Source: Gammaproteobacteria bacterium
Lineage (GTDB): Bacteria > Pseudomonadota > Gammaproteobacteria > Pseudomonadales > Halieaceae
DNA: 64,000 bases
Assembly (NCBI GenBank): GCA_030427485.1
Contig: JAUICG010000001.1
Span: forward strand, 124,001 to 188,000
Direction of reading: 5' to 3'
A program made the position numbers and the translations under genes. Positions 34,730 to 44,508 of this stretch are shown piece after piece. The notes below the pieces were generated by a model. The model worked only from the letters and a program-made list of their open reading frames with translations. It searched no databases and had not been told where the DNA came from. Positions within the stretch are counted from its first letter, which is position 1; every line of letters starts with the position of its first letter.

Positions 34730-34892
34730 ACCCGCCAATCAGCCAGTATTGAGCGGGCCGGTTAAAGTTGCTTAACAGTGAAAGGTGTTGAGCGGTTAGG
34801 GCAAATAGAGTAAAAAAACTAACTGTCGGTTGATAACAGATACCGTAGGGCCGTTTAAACTGTTAGACCATTTTTTTTAATAGGAGTTACAC

Positions 34893-36428
34893 ATGAAAAA
34901 ACAAGCCATGTCACTCGCCGTCACTGCTGCTCTGCTGGGTGGTACGGTTTCGGCATATGGATCGATGTACATCAATGACCAGGGTCTTGGTGAGACATTG
35001 ATTTATCCTTTCTATTCATCAGCCAGCGGGAACGACACTTACGTTCATGTGGTCAACACTACTGATTACACCAAGGCTGTTAAGGTTCGTTTCATCGAAG
35101 CACGCAATAGTGACGAGGTGCTCGACTTCAACCTTTACCTCTCTCCCCAGGACGAGTGGGCAGGTGTAATCACCAGCAACCCGAATCCCGGCCCCAACGG
35201 TGAAGGCGCGATCATTCGCACCGTTGACAACTCCTGTACCGTTCCTGCTCTCGGTACTGGTTCCGGCCCGCTGGGTGGTAGCCAAGAGGTGCTTCCTAAC
35301 GGAAAAACCCTTCGCGATCAGCCGTTCGTGAACTACGAGTACCTGGATGATTCCCAGCTGAACCCCAATGCTGAAACAGGTCTGGTGCGTACCACTGAAG
35401 GCTACATCGAAATCATCGAGATGGGCCAGCTTGACCCCAGCTTTGGCCTCGGTGCTGCGGCCGTGCACAACGCGGCTGGCGTCCCTGCCAACTGTAACGC
35501 TCTGGTCAACGCCTGGAGTAATATTGCCGGTGTCGACGGTACCTGGTTGGTAAATTCACAAGCTCAACTGCTGACTACCTGGATGGGTGGCGGCCTCTAC
35601 GGCTTCGGCGTACTGATCAACGTTGAAAAAGGTACTGCCGTGGGTATGGATGCGGTAGCCATCGAAGGGTTCGCGGATACGACGCTGGGCTCTCCCGATC
35701 TGCACTCCGAGCCAGGCGACACCCGCCCCGGCCTTGAGAATGCTACCAACCTGGTGACTATCTTCAACGATGCGATGGCCACAGAGTACACCATGGACAA
35801 CGGTATCGACGCGGTCAGTGCGCTGTTCCAGTCTCAAGGTATCGCCAATGACTACGTTATCGATCCCGATATCGATGCGTCGACAGACTGGGTTATCACC
35901 ATGCCCACCAAGAGCGAGTATACCCAGGGTGCACCGAACGGCACTGCAATCCCTCCGTTCTCCAGAAACTGGAACGGCGTGAACGCGTGTGAACCCGTGT
36001 CACTGGTTTCCTGGGACCGCGAGGAAGCGTTCGAGCCGCCCGGTTCTGACGGCCCGATCTTCTCTCCGGCACCTCCCAGCACGCCGGTTGGTCCTGACCT
36101 GACCATCTGTACTGAAGTCAGCGTCATTACCTACGCTGCAGACAGTGCAGTGGGTGCAAGCTCCGCGATCCGCTACGGCTACAGCCCGGAAGATAACGAA
36201 GGTTGGGCTTACCTGGACTTCCTGACAAACAGTCTGGTGTCCACGCTGCCGGCTGATGCGCGCATGCTGACGGATCAGGCAGGAACCACGACCTTCGAAG
36301 GGTTGCCTGTTACTGGCTTCGCAGTGTTCCAGTACGTAAACGGCACTCTGGACGGTGGCAGTGTCCTGGCGAACTACGCCGCTTCGGTTGAGCACAAGAC
36401 TGAGAAGCTGATCACGACAACGCCGTAA
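34893..36428 (+). CDS. Large secreted protein of unknown function, candidate surface-layer-like T2SS substrate
   Basis: 511-residue protein with a Sec signal peptide (about 1-21, VSAYG end). The mature part starts with a conserved-looking block GLGETLIYPFYSS and VRFIEARNSDEVLDFNLYLSP, then a Gly/Ser/Asp-rich beta protein with few Lys and four or more Cys. There is no outer-membrane anchor or C-terminal sorting signal. It has its own promoter region, AGGAG site and terminator. I infer an abundant exported protein, possibly a surface layer or fibre; its place between gspD and the glycan export genes makes it a candidate substrate of this T2SS. Confidence 0.8.
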   Translation: MKKQAMSLAVTAALLGGTVSAYGSMYINDQGLGETLIYPFYSSASGNDTYVHVVNTTDYTKAVKVRFIEARNSDEVLDFNLYLSPQDEWAGVITSNPNPGPNGEGAIIRTVDNSCTVPALGTGSGPLGGSQEVLPNGKTLRDQPFVNYEYLDDSQLNPNAETGLVRTTEGYIEIIEMGQLDPSFGLGAAAVHNAAGVPANCNALVNAWSNIAGVDGTWLVNSQAQLLTTWMGGGLYGFGVLINVEKGTAVGMDAVAIEGFADTTLGSPDLHSEPGDTRPGLENATNLVTIFNDAMATEYTMDNGIDAVSALFQSQGIANDYVIDPDIDASTDWVITMPTKSEYTQGAPNGTAIPPFSRNWNGVNACEPVSLVSWDREEAFEPPGSDGPIFSPAPPSTPVGPDLTICTEVSVITYAADSAVGASSAIRYGYSPEDNEGWAYLDFLTNSLVSTLPADARMLTDQAGTTTFEGLPVTGFAVFQYVNGTLDGGSVLANYAASVEHKTEKLITTTP

Positions 36429-36450
36429 ACCAGGCAGCGCTGTTGTTAAT

Positions 36451-36480
36451 CGAAAAGGTGCCCTCGGGCACCTTTTTTTG
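36451..36480 (+). terminator. Rho-independent terminator of the secreted-protein gene
   Basis: Stem GGTGCC (36457-36462) with GGCACC (36467-36472), extended by A-T pairs, followed by seven T. Confidence 0.9.
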
Positions 36481-36642
36481 TTCACTGCTGGTTCCTTTCA
36501 ATCCCTTGTGGAAGGGGAGCCAGACTCGTTACTTTTCCCGGAATTTTAATATTGTGGGAAAATAGCGTCCTTGATATTCTATCGCCCCGGTTAGAATAAT
36601 TTTCGCATTTTCTTTGAGCGCAAGCTTGAAAGGACAGTCAAT

Positions 36643-37569
36643 ATGAACGTTTTTAAGGTATCCCGGATTTCACTGCTGCTGGTCGCTTTTACAGTAATCG
36701 TTGGTTGTAAGGTGCAGGTCGTTTCACCCACGGGTGGAAAAATCACATGGAGCAACGGAGGAAACTGCGCGGCCGGGCTAATCTGTGATATCGAGATCAC
36801 AGATTCCGCATATAGTGAGACCTTTACTGCAGTTCCGGCGCCCGGTTATGAATTCGTGCAATGGCAGGATGGTGTCGGTTTCAACTGTCCTGGCAAGACC
36901 ACCCCCACCTGTACCGTATCCATTGGTACCGGGCAGGAAGAATACGTAAATTATTACGCCTCGACTTCGGTAATGCCTATCTACCGGGACGTCGGCATCG
37001 ATAGCGATGGTGACGGAGAGCCGGATCGTACAGATGAGGATGACGATAACGACAATATACTGGATGTGGACGACCAGTGCCCTGGAACAGAAGAGGGAGC
37101 GGTAGTCGATGAGTTCGGTTGTTCCGAAGCCCAGGCCGAGCCGGCTGATCTCTGTACAGGACAGCTTCCTGCAGATGTAACCTGCGGGTATGAAATTTCC
37201 GAAGCTGATTGGATATCGCTTGCGACTGAGACCGTCAGGATTACGATTCCGAAGGGTAAAACGCTTGCCTCCAGGTTTAAAACGTCTGACAGCACGACGT
37301 CACACGGAAGGTTCCAGTACCAGACTCCTCCCAGTACCCCGGCGGCAACTGTGATAACCTGGGTGTCACTGACCCCGGGCGGCGTGGAGCTGTCGGCTGC
37401 CTGTTCCCGCGGCCCAGCGGTCAAGACCTACTCCTTCACATGGACCCAATTCGATAACAGGTACTGCGATCTGCTGCCGAGTCAGGTTTACTATCTGAAC
37501 ATCAGGCACACCGATGTGAACAATCCCGCAAGTTCCATCAACAGGGATATAGTAACAAGCAGCCCCTAG
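36643..37569 (+). CDS. Lipoprotein with thrombospondin type-3-like calcium repeat
   Basis: 308-residue predicted lipoprotein: N-terminal signal ending at VIVGC (Cys22), a first domain with paired cysteines resembling secreted Big/PKD-type beta modules (WSNGGNCAAG and YEFVQWQDG), then an Asp-rich segment DSDGDGEPDRTDEDDDNDN (about 124-142), a thrombospondin type-3-like calcium loop ending in DQCPGT. The C-terminal 140 residues are a separate beta domain with Cys pairs. Single gene with its own terminator. Probably displayed in the outer membrane or on the surface. Confidence 0.82.
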   Translation: MNVFKVSRISLLLVAFTVIVGCKVQVVSPTGGKITWSNGGNCAAGLICDIEITDSAYSETFTAVPAPGYEFVQWQDGVGFNCPGKTTPTCTVSIGTGQEEYVNYYASTSVMPIYRDVGIDSDGDGEPDRTDEDDDNDNILDVDDQCPGTEEGAVVDEFGCSEAQAEPADLCTGQLPADVTCGYEISEADWISLATETVRITIPKGKTLASRFKTSDSTTSHGRFQYQTPPSTPAATVITWVSLTPGGVELSAACSRGPAVKTYSFTWTQFDNRYCDLLPSQVYYLNIRHTDVNNPASSINRDIVTSSP

Positions 37570-37596
37570 GCGTGGTATAGTCTGCGTTTTGATCCG

Positions 37597-37624
37597 AAGC
37601 TCCCCGTTTGACGGGGAGCTTTTT
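37597..37624 (+). terminator. Rho-independent terminator after the calcium-repeat lipoprotein gene
   Basis: An 11-bp stem (37597-37607 with 37611-37621), three-base loop and a run of T at its end. Confidence 0.9.
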
Positions 37625-37666
37625 GCATTTTTGTGTGCATGAAATTTACTGGTGCCGGGAGTAATC

Positions 37667-38602
37667 GTGGTTTTAGATGTATTGAACAAAGGTCTGCTGG
37701 TAGCAGTCTCCCTCGCGTGCAGCGTGTTCGCTCTCGCAGAAGATGAAGTGGTGTTGAAAGCAAACGGTTTTGTTGTCACCACGCAGGATTTTGACCGCTA
37801 TTTAACCGAGCAGGGTATAACGGGTGCGAAACGCGAGAAAACGCTCGCCAAGGAGGGGGCTGTCAAGGCGGTTTTCGAGAATATCTATGTGGTCAGGGCC
37901 ATCGCCTCCCAGGCGGAAAAAAACCCCGCAATAGACAAGGCTGCAATAGAGTGGAGTGTCGCGAATTACAGAGAGCGCCTTTTGATGAAACAGCAAATTG
38001 CGCTGGAAGTGGAGGCCGAGATGGCCGAAACCGACTGGGATGGCTTGGCCCTGGAGCAGTACAAGGCAAAAAAGACAGACTACAAGACAGATGAACAGGT
38101 CAGTGCTGCTCATATCCTGATTTCGCTCACTGATCGAACCCCCGAGGAGGCGCGCATCAGGGCGGATGAAGTCGCCGCGAAGTTACAAGCGGGAGAGGAC
38201 TTCGAGACGCTGGTGAGAGAGTACAGTGATGACGAGGGTACCATTGCGCGCAGCGGCAATCTGGGCTTTTTCTCTCGCGGCAGAATGGTGAAGCCGTTTG
38301 AGGAAGCGGCCTTTGCGATGACGGAGCCGGGAGAGGTTTCGGGGCCGGTAGAAACTGAATTTGGCTATCACATCATTCAATTCAACGAGCGCAGGCCTTC
38401 GCGGCAGCTCAGTTTCGAAGAGGCCAAAGCACCGATTATCTCGCAGTTGAAAAAAAGCATATGGCAGCAGATAAGCCAGAGCAAAATTGCCGCGGTGAGA
38501 AGTGGCGATGTGGATTTTGGCCTGGAGGTGGACCTTCCCTTGTTAGAGAAATATGAGCAGCGCTATACTGCCGGGGCCGAAAGCGGCTCAACTGAGCCGT
38601 AA
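37667..38602 (+). CDS. Periplasmic parvulin-type peptidyl-prolyl isomerase (PpiC/SurA-like)
   Basis: 311-residue exported foldase. The signal peptide ends near FALAE (about residue 25). The N-terminal helical region is SurA-like, and the parvulin domain (about 140-235) carries SAAHILI, LGFFSRGRMVKPFEEAAF and FGYHIIQF, the motif set of PpiC-type rotamases. The C-terminal 70 residues are helical. GTG 37667 follows GGGAG and gives a clean signal peptide. It may help fold proteins handled by the surrounding secretion genes. Separated from its neighbours by a terminator upstream. Confidence 0.88.
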   Translation: MVLDVLNKGLLVAVSLACSVFALAEDEVVLKANGFVVTTQDFDRYLTEQGITGAKREKTLAKEGAVKAVFENIYVVRAIASQAEKNPAIDKAAIEWSVANYRERLLMKQQIALEVEAEMAETDWDGLALEQYKAKKTDYKTDEQVSAAHILISLTDRTPEEARIRADEVAAKLQAGEDFETLVREYSDDEGTIARSGNLGFFSRGRMVKPFEEAAFAMTEPGEVSGPVETEFGYHIIQFNERRPSRQLSFEEAKAPIISQLKKSIWQQISQSKIAAVRSGDVDFGLEVDLPLLEKYEQRYTAGAESGSTEP

Positions 38603-38671
38603 GCGGTTTGCATTGTCTGCACCCCAGTCCCCAGGGACGGGTGGCCAGTCGCATTTCCACGTTCGCAGATC

Positions 38672-40081
38672 ATGACCCCCGCCAGTCGATCTAATTCAGT
38701 CCACGACCCCTGTGCCGCAGCCGGCACTGCGCTTGTTGTGAGTGGTATTGGAAAACGGTACACACTGTACGGTAAGCCAACCCAGCGGCTGCTTTCTTAC
38801 CTCCTTCCGGGCTACCGAGCCAATTGCGAAACGTTCACCGCGCTTGAAGAAGTGAGCTTTGAATTAAAGCGTGGCGAAACCCTGGGGATTATCGGGCGCA
38901 ATGGTGCGGGGAAATCCACTCTGCTGCAGATTGTTGCGGGGATTTTGCAACCGTCCTCTGGTTCATACGTCTGTAACGGCAGAGTGGCGACATTGCTTGA
39001 ACTGGGAGCCGGATTCAATCCGGATTTCACAGGGCGGGAAAATGCCCGGCTCAATGCGGCAACCTACGGTCTGTCACCGTCTGAGACAGAAGCAAAAATG
39101 CCGAAGATCATAGAGTTTTCCGGTATTGGTGACTTTATAGATCAACCGGTGCGAGTTTATTCCAGCGGCATGTTTGTCCGCCTCGCTTTCTCTGTGATAG
39201 TCCATGTTGATCCGGATATCCTGATAATCGACGAGGCGCTGGCGGTGGGCGACGTGTTGTTCTCCCAAAAATGCATGCGCTATCTGGAAGATTTCAAACG
39301 GCGTGGCTCGGTCTTGTTTGTCAGCCATGACGCCGGCGCCGTAAGCCGCTTGTGCGACAGGGTATTGTGGTTGGACAAGGGTCGCCAGATGGGGCTTGGT
39401 GAGCCGAGCGCCATCCTCGACAGTTACCTGGAGCATATCTATTCAGAGCAACAGGCGCTTGTGCCCAAAGCGCCTGTCGTGCAGGAAGATGAGAGTCATA
39501 TCGAGGATCCCGAGCCGGAGTTTGAAGAGTTTGAGCCCTGGTTCGACGCGAGAGAAAGCGTTAGTGGCAGCCCCGCAATGTACAACGCCATGGTGGTGCA
39601 TCGGTTTGACGAGAGCGCAAGCGGCTTTGGCGACGGTGCTGCAACAATAACCGATGCCTGCTTTATCGATAGACAGGGGCGGAAACTGTCCGGGATACTG
39701 GGTGGTACACCTATAGCACTGCGTTTCACTTTTGTCGCTCACCGGGATCTGGAGAGACTGATTGTCGGCTTTCTGATCAAGGACAGGCTTGGCCAGGTCA
39801 TTCTCGGCGACAATAACCTGGTCATTCACTACGATGAGATGATGACGGCAGAGGCTGGTCGTACCTACAATGTCAGTTTTGGCATCACCATGCCGTACCT
39901 GGCGCTCAGCGAGTATATCGTTTCAGTTTCTGTTGCTTCCGGCACACAATCCGAGCACGTCCAGCATTGTTGGTTGCATGATGCTTTGGTTTTTCGTGCG
40001 GAAAAGGGACCAGTGGTGCACGGTATCATGGGTATACCACTGGCCTTTTGCCAGATCACACCGGTTCAGGATGCACCATGA
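38672..40081 (+). CDS. wzt: Polysaccharide ABC exporter ATP-binding protein (Wzt-like)
   Basis: 469-residue nucleotide-binding subunit of an ABC-2 exporter for O-antigen or related glycans. It has Walker A GRNGAGKST (75-83), signature YSSGMFVR (about 168), Walker B ILIIDEALAVGD and the H-loop FVSHD. The extra C-terminal half (about 290-465) corresponds to the Wzt carbohydrate-binding domain that recognises the finished, capped chain before export, linked by a Glu-rich segment. Its last bases overlap the wzm start. Confidence 0.92.
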   Translation: MTPASRSNSVHDPCAAAGTALVVSGIGKRYTLYGKPTQRLLSYLLPGYRANCETFTALEEVSFELKRGETLGIIGRNGAGKSTLLQIVAGILQPSSGSYVCNGRVATLLELGAGFNPDFTGRENARLNAATYGLSPSETEAKMPKIIEFSGIGDFIDQPVRVYSSGMFVRLAFSVIVHVDPDILIIDEALAVGDVLFSQKCMRYLEDFKRRGSVLFVSHDAGAVSRLCDRVLWLDKGRQMGLGEPSAILDSYLEHIYSEQQALVPKAPVVQEDESHIEDPEPEFEEFEPWFDARESVSGSPAMYNAMVVHRFDESASGFGDGAATITDACFIDRQGRKLSGILGGTPIALRFTFVAHRDLERLIVGFLIKDRLGQVILGDNNLVIHYDEMMTAEAGRTYNVSFGITMPYLALSEYIVSVSVASGTQSEHVQHCWLHDALVFRAEKGPVVHGIMGIPLAFCQITPVQDAP

Positions 40082-40872
40082 CGGGCTTGCCATTAGCGAA
40101 CTACAGAGACCTGTTCCATGCGCTGGTTGTCCGGGAAATTCAGGCCCGGTACCGCGGTTCGTGGTTGGGTCTACTCTGGGCCATTCTCAACCCGGTATTA
40201 CTGATGCTGGTGTACTACTTTGTATTCAGCCTGGTTTTTCAGGTGAGGCTGCCGCAACTGTACGACGGCAGGGAAGTCCCTTTCGCGGGTTTTATTTTCT
40301 CTGGACTGATTGTGTATTTTCTCTTTGCTGAAATCGTTACCCGGTCCCCCACACTCATTCACGATAATACAAACTACGTCAAGAAAGTGGTGTTCCCGAT
40401 CGAAATGGTACCACTGGTCGCACTGGCGGCATCAGCATTCAATTTTGTGGTATCGTTCGCGGTGCTGTCGTTGTTTCTTCTGGTATTGGGTGCGGGAATC
40501 TCCCCGACGGTCCTGCTGGCACCGCTAGTGATTCTGCCTTTTTTGTTGTTCCTTGCGGGTTTGGCCTGGTTTATCAGTGCATTGTCCGTATACATCAAAG
40601 ATGTGACGTATATTGCCGGGTTCCTGGCGACGGCAATGATGTTTTTGAGCCCTGTTTTCTATTCATTGGAAGCCGTGCCCGGGAACTTTTACCAGATAAT
40701 GATGCTCAATCCTCTGACACATTATATCGAGGCGTTTCGCAGTTGCGTTTTAGGCGGGGTCGTACCTGGCATCACGCCCTTTCTGGTTATATACATTGAG
40801 GGGCTTGTGGTTTGTGTGTTCGGTTACAAGTTCTTCCAGAGAGTGCGGCCAGGCTTTGCAGATGTACTTTAG
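40078..40872 (+). CDS. wzm: Polysaccharide ABC exporter permease (Wzm-like)
   Basis: 264-residue inner-membrane permease of the ABC-2 family with six predicted helices. REIQARYRGSWLGLLWAILNP near the N-terminus is the typical amphipathic gate segment, and LSVYIKDVTYI and LNPLTHYIEAFR are conserved ABC-2 permease blocks. ATG 40078 overlaps the wzt stop (ATGA). Together with wzt it exports a lipid-linked glycan across the inner membrane. Confidence 0.93.
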   Translation: MTGLPLANYRDLFHALVVREIQARYRGSWLGLLWAILNPVLLMLVYYFVFSLVFQVRLPQLYDGREVPFAGFIFSGLIVYFLFAEIVTRSPTLIHDNTNYVKKVVFPIEMVPLVALAASAFNFVVSFAVLSLFLLVLGAGISPTVLLAPLVILPFLLFLAGLAWFISALSVYIKDVTYIAGFLATAMMFLSPVFYSLEAVPGNFYQIMMLNPLTHYIEAFRSCVLGGVVPGITPFLVIYIEGLVVCVFGYKFFQRVRPGFADVL

Positions 40873-40954
40873 GGTACCTGAATTATTACCGTCGGGATTT
40901 ACAGGTTAGCGAGCCAGCCAGAGTATGGCTCTAAGGGAACAGGATAGAGTAGCA

Positions 40955-42184
40955 ATGGCCGCAAGCGTTCATGCTTATACAAGCATAACCTCCAATTACC
41001 TGCCCAAGGCGCGAGTGCTGGCGCACTCGATCAAGCAAACATGTCCGGGCGTGCAATTCCACCTGGTGCTGTCAGACAATCTGCCTGTCGGGTTTGATCT
41101 CGCTTCCGAACCATTTGACGATATTATTTACGCCGAAGACCTGGTGAGCAGTGACTTTCCCCAGTGGGCCTTTGGCCATGCAGTCGTAGAATTGTGTACG
41201 GCTGTGAAGGGCGTTGCTCTGGAGCATATTTTCACGACGTTTGACGCGGAACAGGTTTTCTACTTTGACCCTGATATGGTGGTGTTTGGTCGTCTGGAAG
41301 ACCTGCAAGAGAACCTTGCTACTGCCAGTGTGGTTTTGACGCCGCATCAGACGGACCCTGAAACAAGTGATATGGGTATACTCGATAACGAAGTGTCGAG
41401 TCTGCGTCACGGTGTATTCAATCTCGGGTTTGTCGGGGTGCGAAATGTCGCAGAGGGCAGACGGTTTTCCCGCTGGTGGGCAGAGCGCCTGCTGAAATAC
41501 TGTCACGATGACCTTCCAAGAGGCCTTTTTACGGACCAGAAATGGGTCAATCTGGCTCCGTGCTTTTTTGACGACGTTACAGTTATACGTTCGCCGGCCT
41601 TCAATGTTGCTACCTGGAACCTCGCGACCCGTAAGGCGACAGGTTCATTGGAGGAGGGCATACTCATTAACGGCGAGCCACTGGGCTTTTACCATTTTTC
41701 GGGGTTTGATAGCGGTGATCAAATTACCATGCTTGAACGCTATGGCGCCGAAAGCCCGGTGCTATTTAGGCTGCGTGAGTGGTATATCGCCGAATGTGAG
41801 CGCCATGGCCAGTCGGAACTGGGGACTTTGAGCTCAAAATATACCCACTTCAGTAATGGTGACTACATCGACAAGGGCTATCGCGTACTCTACAGGCAGC
41901 GCATTGACTTGCAGCGCGCATTCCCCAATCCATTCCAGGCGGGTGGAACAGGATGCTACAAGGCCTGGTATGACGCCCACCCTGTCGAGCACCCGCCCCT
42001 TGGCGCGGTGCAGGTCGCTGCGGGCGTGCCAGTCGCATCGGTGCTGGCTGACCTGGCGCGATACTTTCACTCACTGGTGGTGGCAGGCGGTGGCGCCACC
42101 CGCGCAAAGCGCCTGCTGCTCAAAGGGTTTGTGCGCTTTCTATGGCTTACTGCAAGAGCGTGCGGATATCGTGCAAACGTGTAA
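40955..42184 (+). CDS. Glycosyltransferase, first of two paralogues
   Basis: 409-residue glycosyltransferase of the GT-A fold with an FDPDMVVF metal-binding motif (DxD) and the block TSITSNYLPKARVLAHSIK near the N-terminus. It is clearly related to the gene at 44509-45708 through the whole catalytic part, including LTPHQT, HGVFNLGF and FTDQKW. Substrate unknown. ATG 40955 is chosen by comparison with the paralogue; ATG 40925 would add ten residues. First of four glycosyltransferase genes after wzm. Confidence 0.82.
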   Translation: MAASVHAYTSITSNYLPKARVLAHSIKQTCPGVQFHLVLSDNLPVGFDLASEPFDDIIYAEDLVSSDFPQWAFGHAVVELCTAVKGVALEHIFTTFDAEQVFYFDPDMVVFGRLEDLQENLATASVVLTPHQTDPETSDMGILDNEVSSLRHGVFNLGFVGVRNVAEGRRFSRWWAERLLKYCHDDLPRGLFTDQKWVNLAPCFFDDVTVIRSPAFNVATWNLATRKATGSLEEGILINGEPLGFYHFSGFDSGDQITMLERYGAESPVLFRLREWYIAECERHGQSELGTLSSKYTHFSNGDYIDKGYRVLYRQRIDLQRAFPNPFQAGGTGCYKAWYDAHPVEHPPLGAVQVAAGVPVASVLADLARYFHSLVVAGGGATRAKRLLLKGFVRFLWLTARACGYRANV

Positions 42185-42232
42185 TTTTGCACTCATGCCG
42201 ATGGGCGTCCTGAGTCAGACTCGGGTTTCCTG

Positions 42233-44455
42233 ATGGAAAGCCAATTACTGGATGACTCCTGGTGTGTTGTGGTTGTCGTCACTCCCGAGAATGCCGACCG
42301 GCTGAGCCCCACTCTGGAGAGCGTGCGGGCGAATTCGCTGGGTGTCGCGATCTCTATTCTGGCTACTGATAGCCCCACCGTGCGTGCGGTACTGGCGGAA
42401 TGCGAACTTCCTGTTGAGTACAGACTCCCTCCGACAATGGGCCAGCAGAATCAATGGGTAACGATATGCGGGCACCACAGTTTTGCAGCGCGAAGGAGCA
42501 TATTCGTCTTCGCCGGCACCGTTGTTCCGCAGCACTGGGATGCGCGATTGGTAGCGGCCGCGCAGTGCGCCCGGGATGCAGTTGCGGTTGCCCCTTTGTG
42601 TGCGCGCCACCCGGTATATTCTGTTTTTTCTGACGCTGCTCACAAGCCGGGTCTGCAGGTCGATGCGGTGGACCAGTGGCTTAACGATTATATTGATGGG
42701 ATCGAGTTTGAGGTTCCTGTAATGTCAGGCAGTTGCACCTTGCTTCAGGGTGACTTCTGGCAGAGCCAACTGTGCAGGGTGGACAGTGATCGCTCGCTAC
42801 TGGAGGCGCTGCGCAATCATGGAAAAAGCCTCGTTGCCACGGACCGGGTCTATGTGGACGACTCGAACACACCCTATGACAACGATATTTCCTTTCTTCC
42901 AGAGGCCTACCAATCAGCCTACCTGATGCGACATCCGCTGCAGAGAACCCGGCATGCGCTGACGGAACTTTCAAAGCGGTCGGAACAGCCGGGAACCCAG
43001 GTCCGCTGCCTGCCGGTGAGGCTTCATGTAGGCCATAGCTGGGGAGGGGGGCTGGGGCGCTGGATGGAGGATTTTATTGCCGCCGATACCAGTCACAATC
43101 ACCTTGTGCTGCGTTCTGTGGGCGATCTCACGGCGTTTGGCCAGACTATTGGCCTGTATCGCTCCATGGAAATGGGTTTTCCCGTGCGCAGTTGGACCCT
43201 CTCTGAGCCTGTGACTTCCATGAGCCTGGGAAGTTACGAATACCGATGTATTATTGATGAACTGATTTCGGAGTATAGTGTTGAGTCGCTGGTGATTTCG
43301 TCGCTCATCGGCCACTCCCTGGACTTGCTGCGCAGCCCGCTGCCCACGACGGTTGTTCTGCACGACTTTTTTCCATTTTGTCCCGCGCTATATGCAACCT
43401 TTGGTTCTCCGTGTCGCTCCTGCACCGACCGGGAGATGCGGACCTGTTCGCGCGACAATCCCCTGCATTCATTCTTCCGCTGGGAGAAAGATGACTACTG
43501 GTTGGCCGCCCGATCGCCATTTATTGAATTACTGATGCAGGAAGACATCACACTGGTGGTGCCGAGTCACTCCGTCAGGGAGCGATACCGTACCCTGGAG
43601 CCGCGCCTGAAGGAGAAGCCGATACATGTCATACCCCATGGCCTGAACGAGACTTTCGCTGCGTCCCTGGTGCAGGCCCCAGTCCCCCGGGAACCAGACG
43701 AACGGCTCCGGTTGGTCGTCCTTGGCCGGCTTACGGCAGAAAAAGGGCTCGATATCCTCGCCAGTATCCTGGGAGAGATAAGCGCATATGCCGATGTCCT
43801 GCTGTTGGGTGTCGGTGAGAGCGGCGCGCAGTTTGAATCCATGCCAGGGGTTGCTGTTATCGAGTCCTTCAACAGGGATGATCTCGGTGAACTGCTGCGG
43901 GAGTCGAAACCGGATCTGGGTTTGTTGCTTTCCGTGGTACCGGAGACCTTTAGTTACACTTTGAGCGAACTCTGGGCGGCAGGTATACCTGTGCTGGCCA
44001 CCCGGCTTGGCGCGTTTGTGGATCGCGTAGAAGAGGGAGATAATGGATGGCTGGTAGAGCCTGAAGCAACAGCGGTTCTTGAGCAATTGGGTGTACTTCG
44101 TGACCAGCGGAATCTCCTGCTGCTAGCCAGGCAGCGATTGCTTCAGCGCCCCGTACGGACGTCGGGCGAGATGTTCGAAGCTTATGCCGCACTGGAGTCA
44201 TCCCCTGAATTGATACCCCTGAACCGCTATAAACGGGCCAGGCGATCCTACGGTAACCCGTATGCGCTGAAGGGTGCGGATAAGCAAGGTGAGGCGTTGC
44301 ACATCAATCACCAGTTACCCTATCGCAAGGTGCTCGCGGATTTCCTGGATTACACGGGCAGGAAGGTGGCGCAGACCCCCAGATTGCCGTCCTGGATACG
44401 CGGCGGCATAAGTAGGTTATTGTGCAATCTTGCCGGACGATGTGCTAGCAAGTAG
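42233..44455 (+). CDS. Large two-part glycosyltransferase (GT-A remnant plus GT4)
   Basis: 740-residue protein. The first 240 residues resemble a GT2-type GT-A domain but without a clear DxD motif. The C-terminal half (about 255-640) is a GT4/GT-B glycosyltransferase with LVVLGRLTAEKGLDIL, VIPHGLNE and PETFSYTLSELWAAGIPVLATRLGAF (ESL-type donor-binding segment). The last 60 residues are basic. It probably extends or ends the exported glycan. Start ATG 42233 is 48 bases after the previous gene. Confidence 0.8.
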   Translation: MESQLLDDSWCVVVVVTPENADRLSPTLESVRANSLGVAISILATDSPTVRAVLAECELPVEYRLPPTMGQQNQWVTICGHHSFAARRSIFVFAGTVVPQHWDARLVAAAQCARDAVAVAPLCARHPVYSVFSDAAHKPGLQVDAVDQWLNDYIDGIEFEVPVMSGSCTLLQGDFWQSQLCRVDSDRSLLEALRNHGKSLVATDRVYVDDSNTPYDNDISFLPEAYQSAYLMRHPLQRTRHALTELSKRSEQPGTQVRCLPVRLHVGHSWGGGLGRWMEDFIAADTSHNHLVLRSVGDLTAFGQTIGLYRSMEMGFPVRSWTLSEPVTSMSLGSYEYRCIIDELISEYSVESLVISSLIGHSLDLLRSPLPTTVVLHDFFPFCPALYATFGSPCRSCTDREMRTCSRDNPLHSFFRWEKDDYWLAARSPFIELLMQEDITLVVPSHSVRERYRTLEPRLKEKPIHVIPHGLNETFAASLVQAPVPREPDERLRLVVLGRLTAEKGLDILASILGEISAYADVLLLGVGESGAQFESMPGVAVIESFNRDDLGELLRESKPDLGLLLSVVPETFSYTLSELWAAGIPVLATRLGAFVDRVEEGDNGWLVEPEATAVLEQLGVLRDQRNLLLLARQRLLQRPVRTSGEMFEAYAALESSPELIPLNRYKRARRSYGNPYALKGADKQGEALHINHQLPYRKVLADFLDYTGRKVAQTPRLPSWIRGGISRLLCNLAGRCASK

Positions 44456-44508
44456 CTTGCCATTTCAAACAAGCGACACTGCCCTTCTCATCAGTACCTG
44501 GATAAGAA

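Larger units (their letters stand above)
34584..34892. other. Promoter region of the major secreted-protein gene
   Basis: About 300 AT-rich bases with no gene. Contains a perfect inverted repeat (34632-34653), a candidate promoter (34701-34729) and a 5' leader of roughly 150 bases. The layout suggests a strong, regulated single-gene promoter. Confidence 0.55.

Noticed and set aside
38603..38671. GC-rich imperfect hairpin after the foldase gene as a terminator
   Set aside because: The stem needs bulges and no T-run follows.
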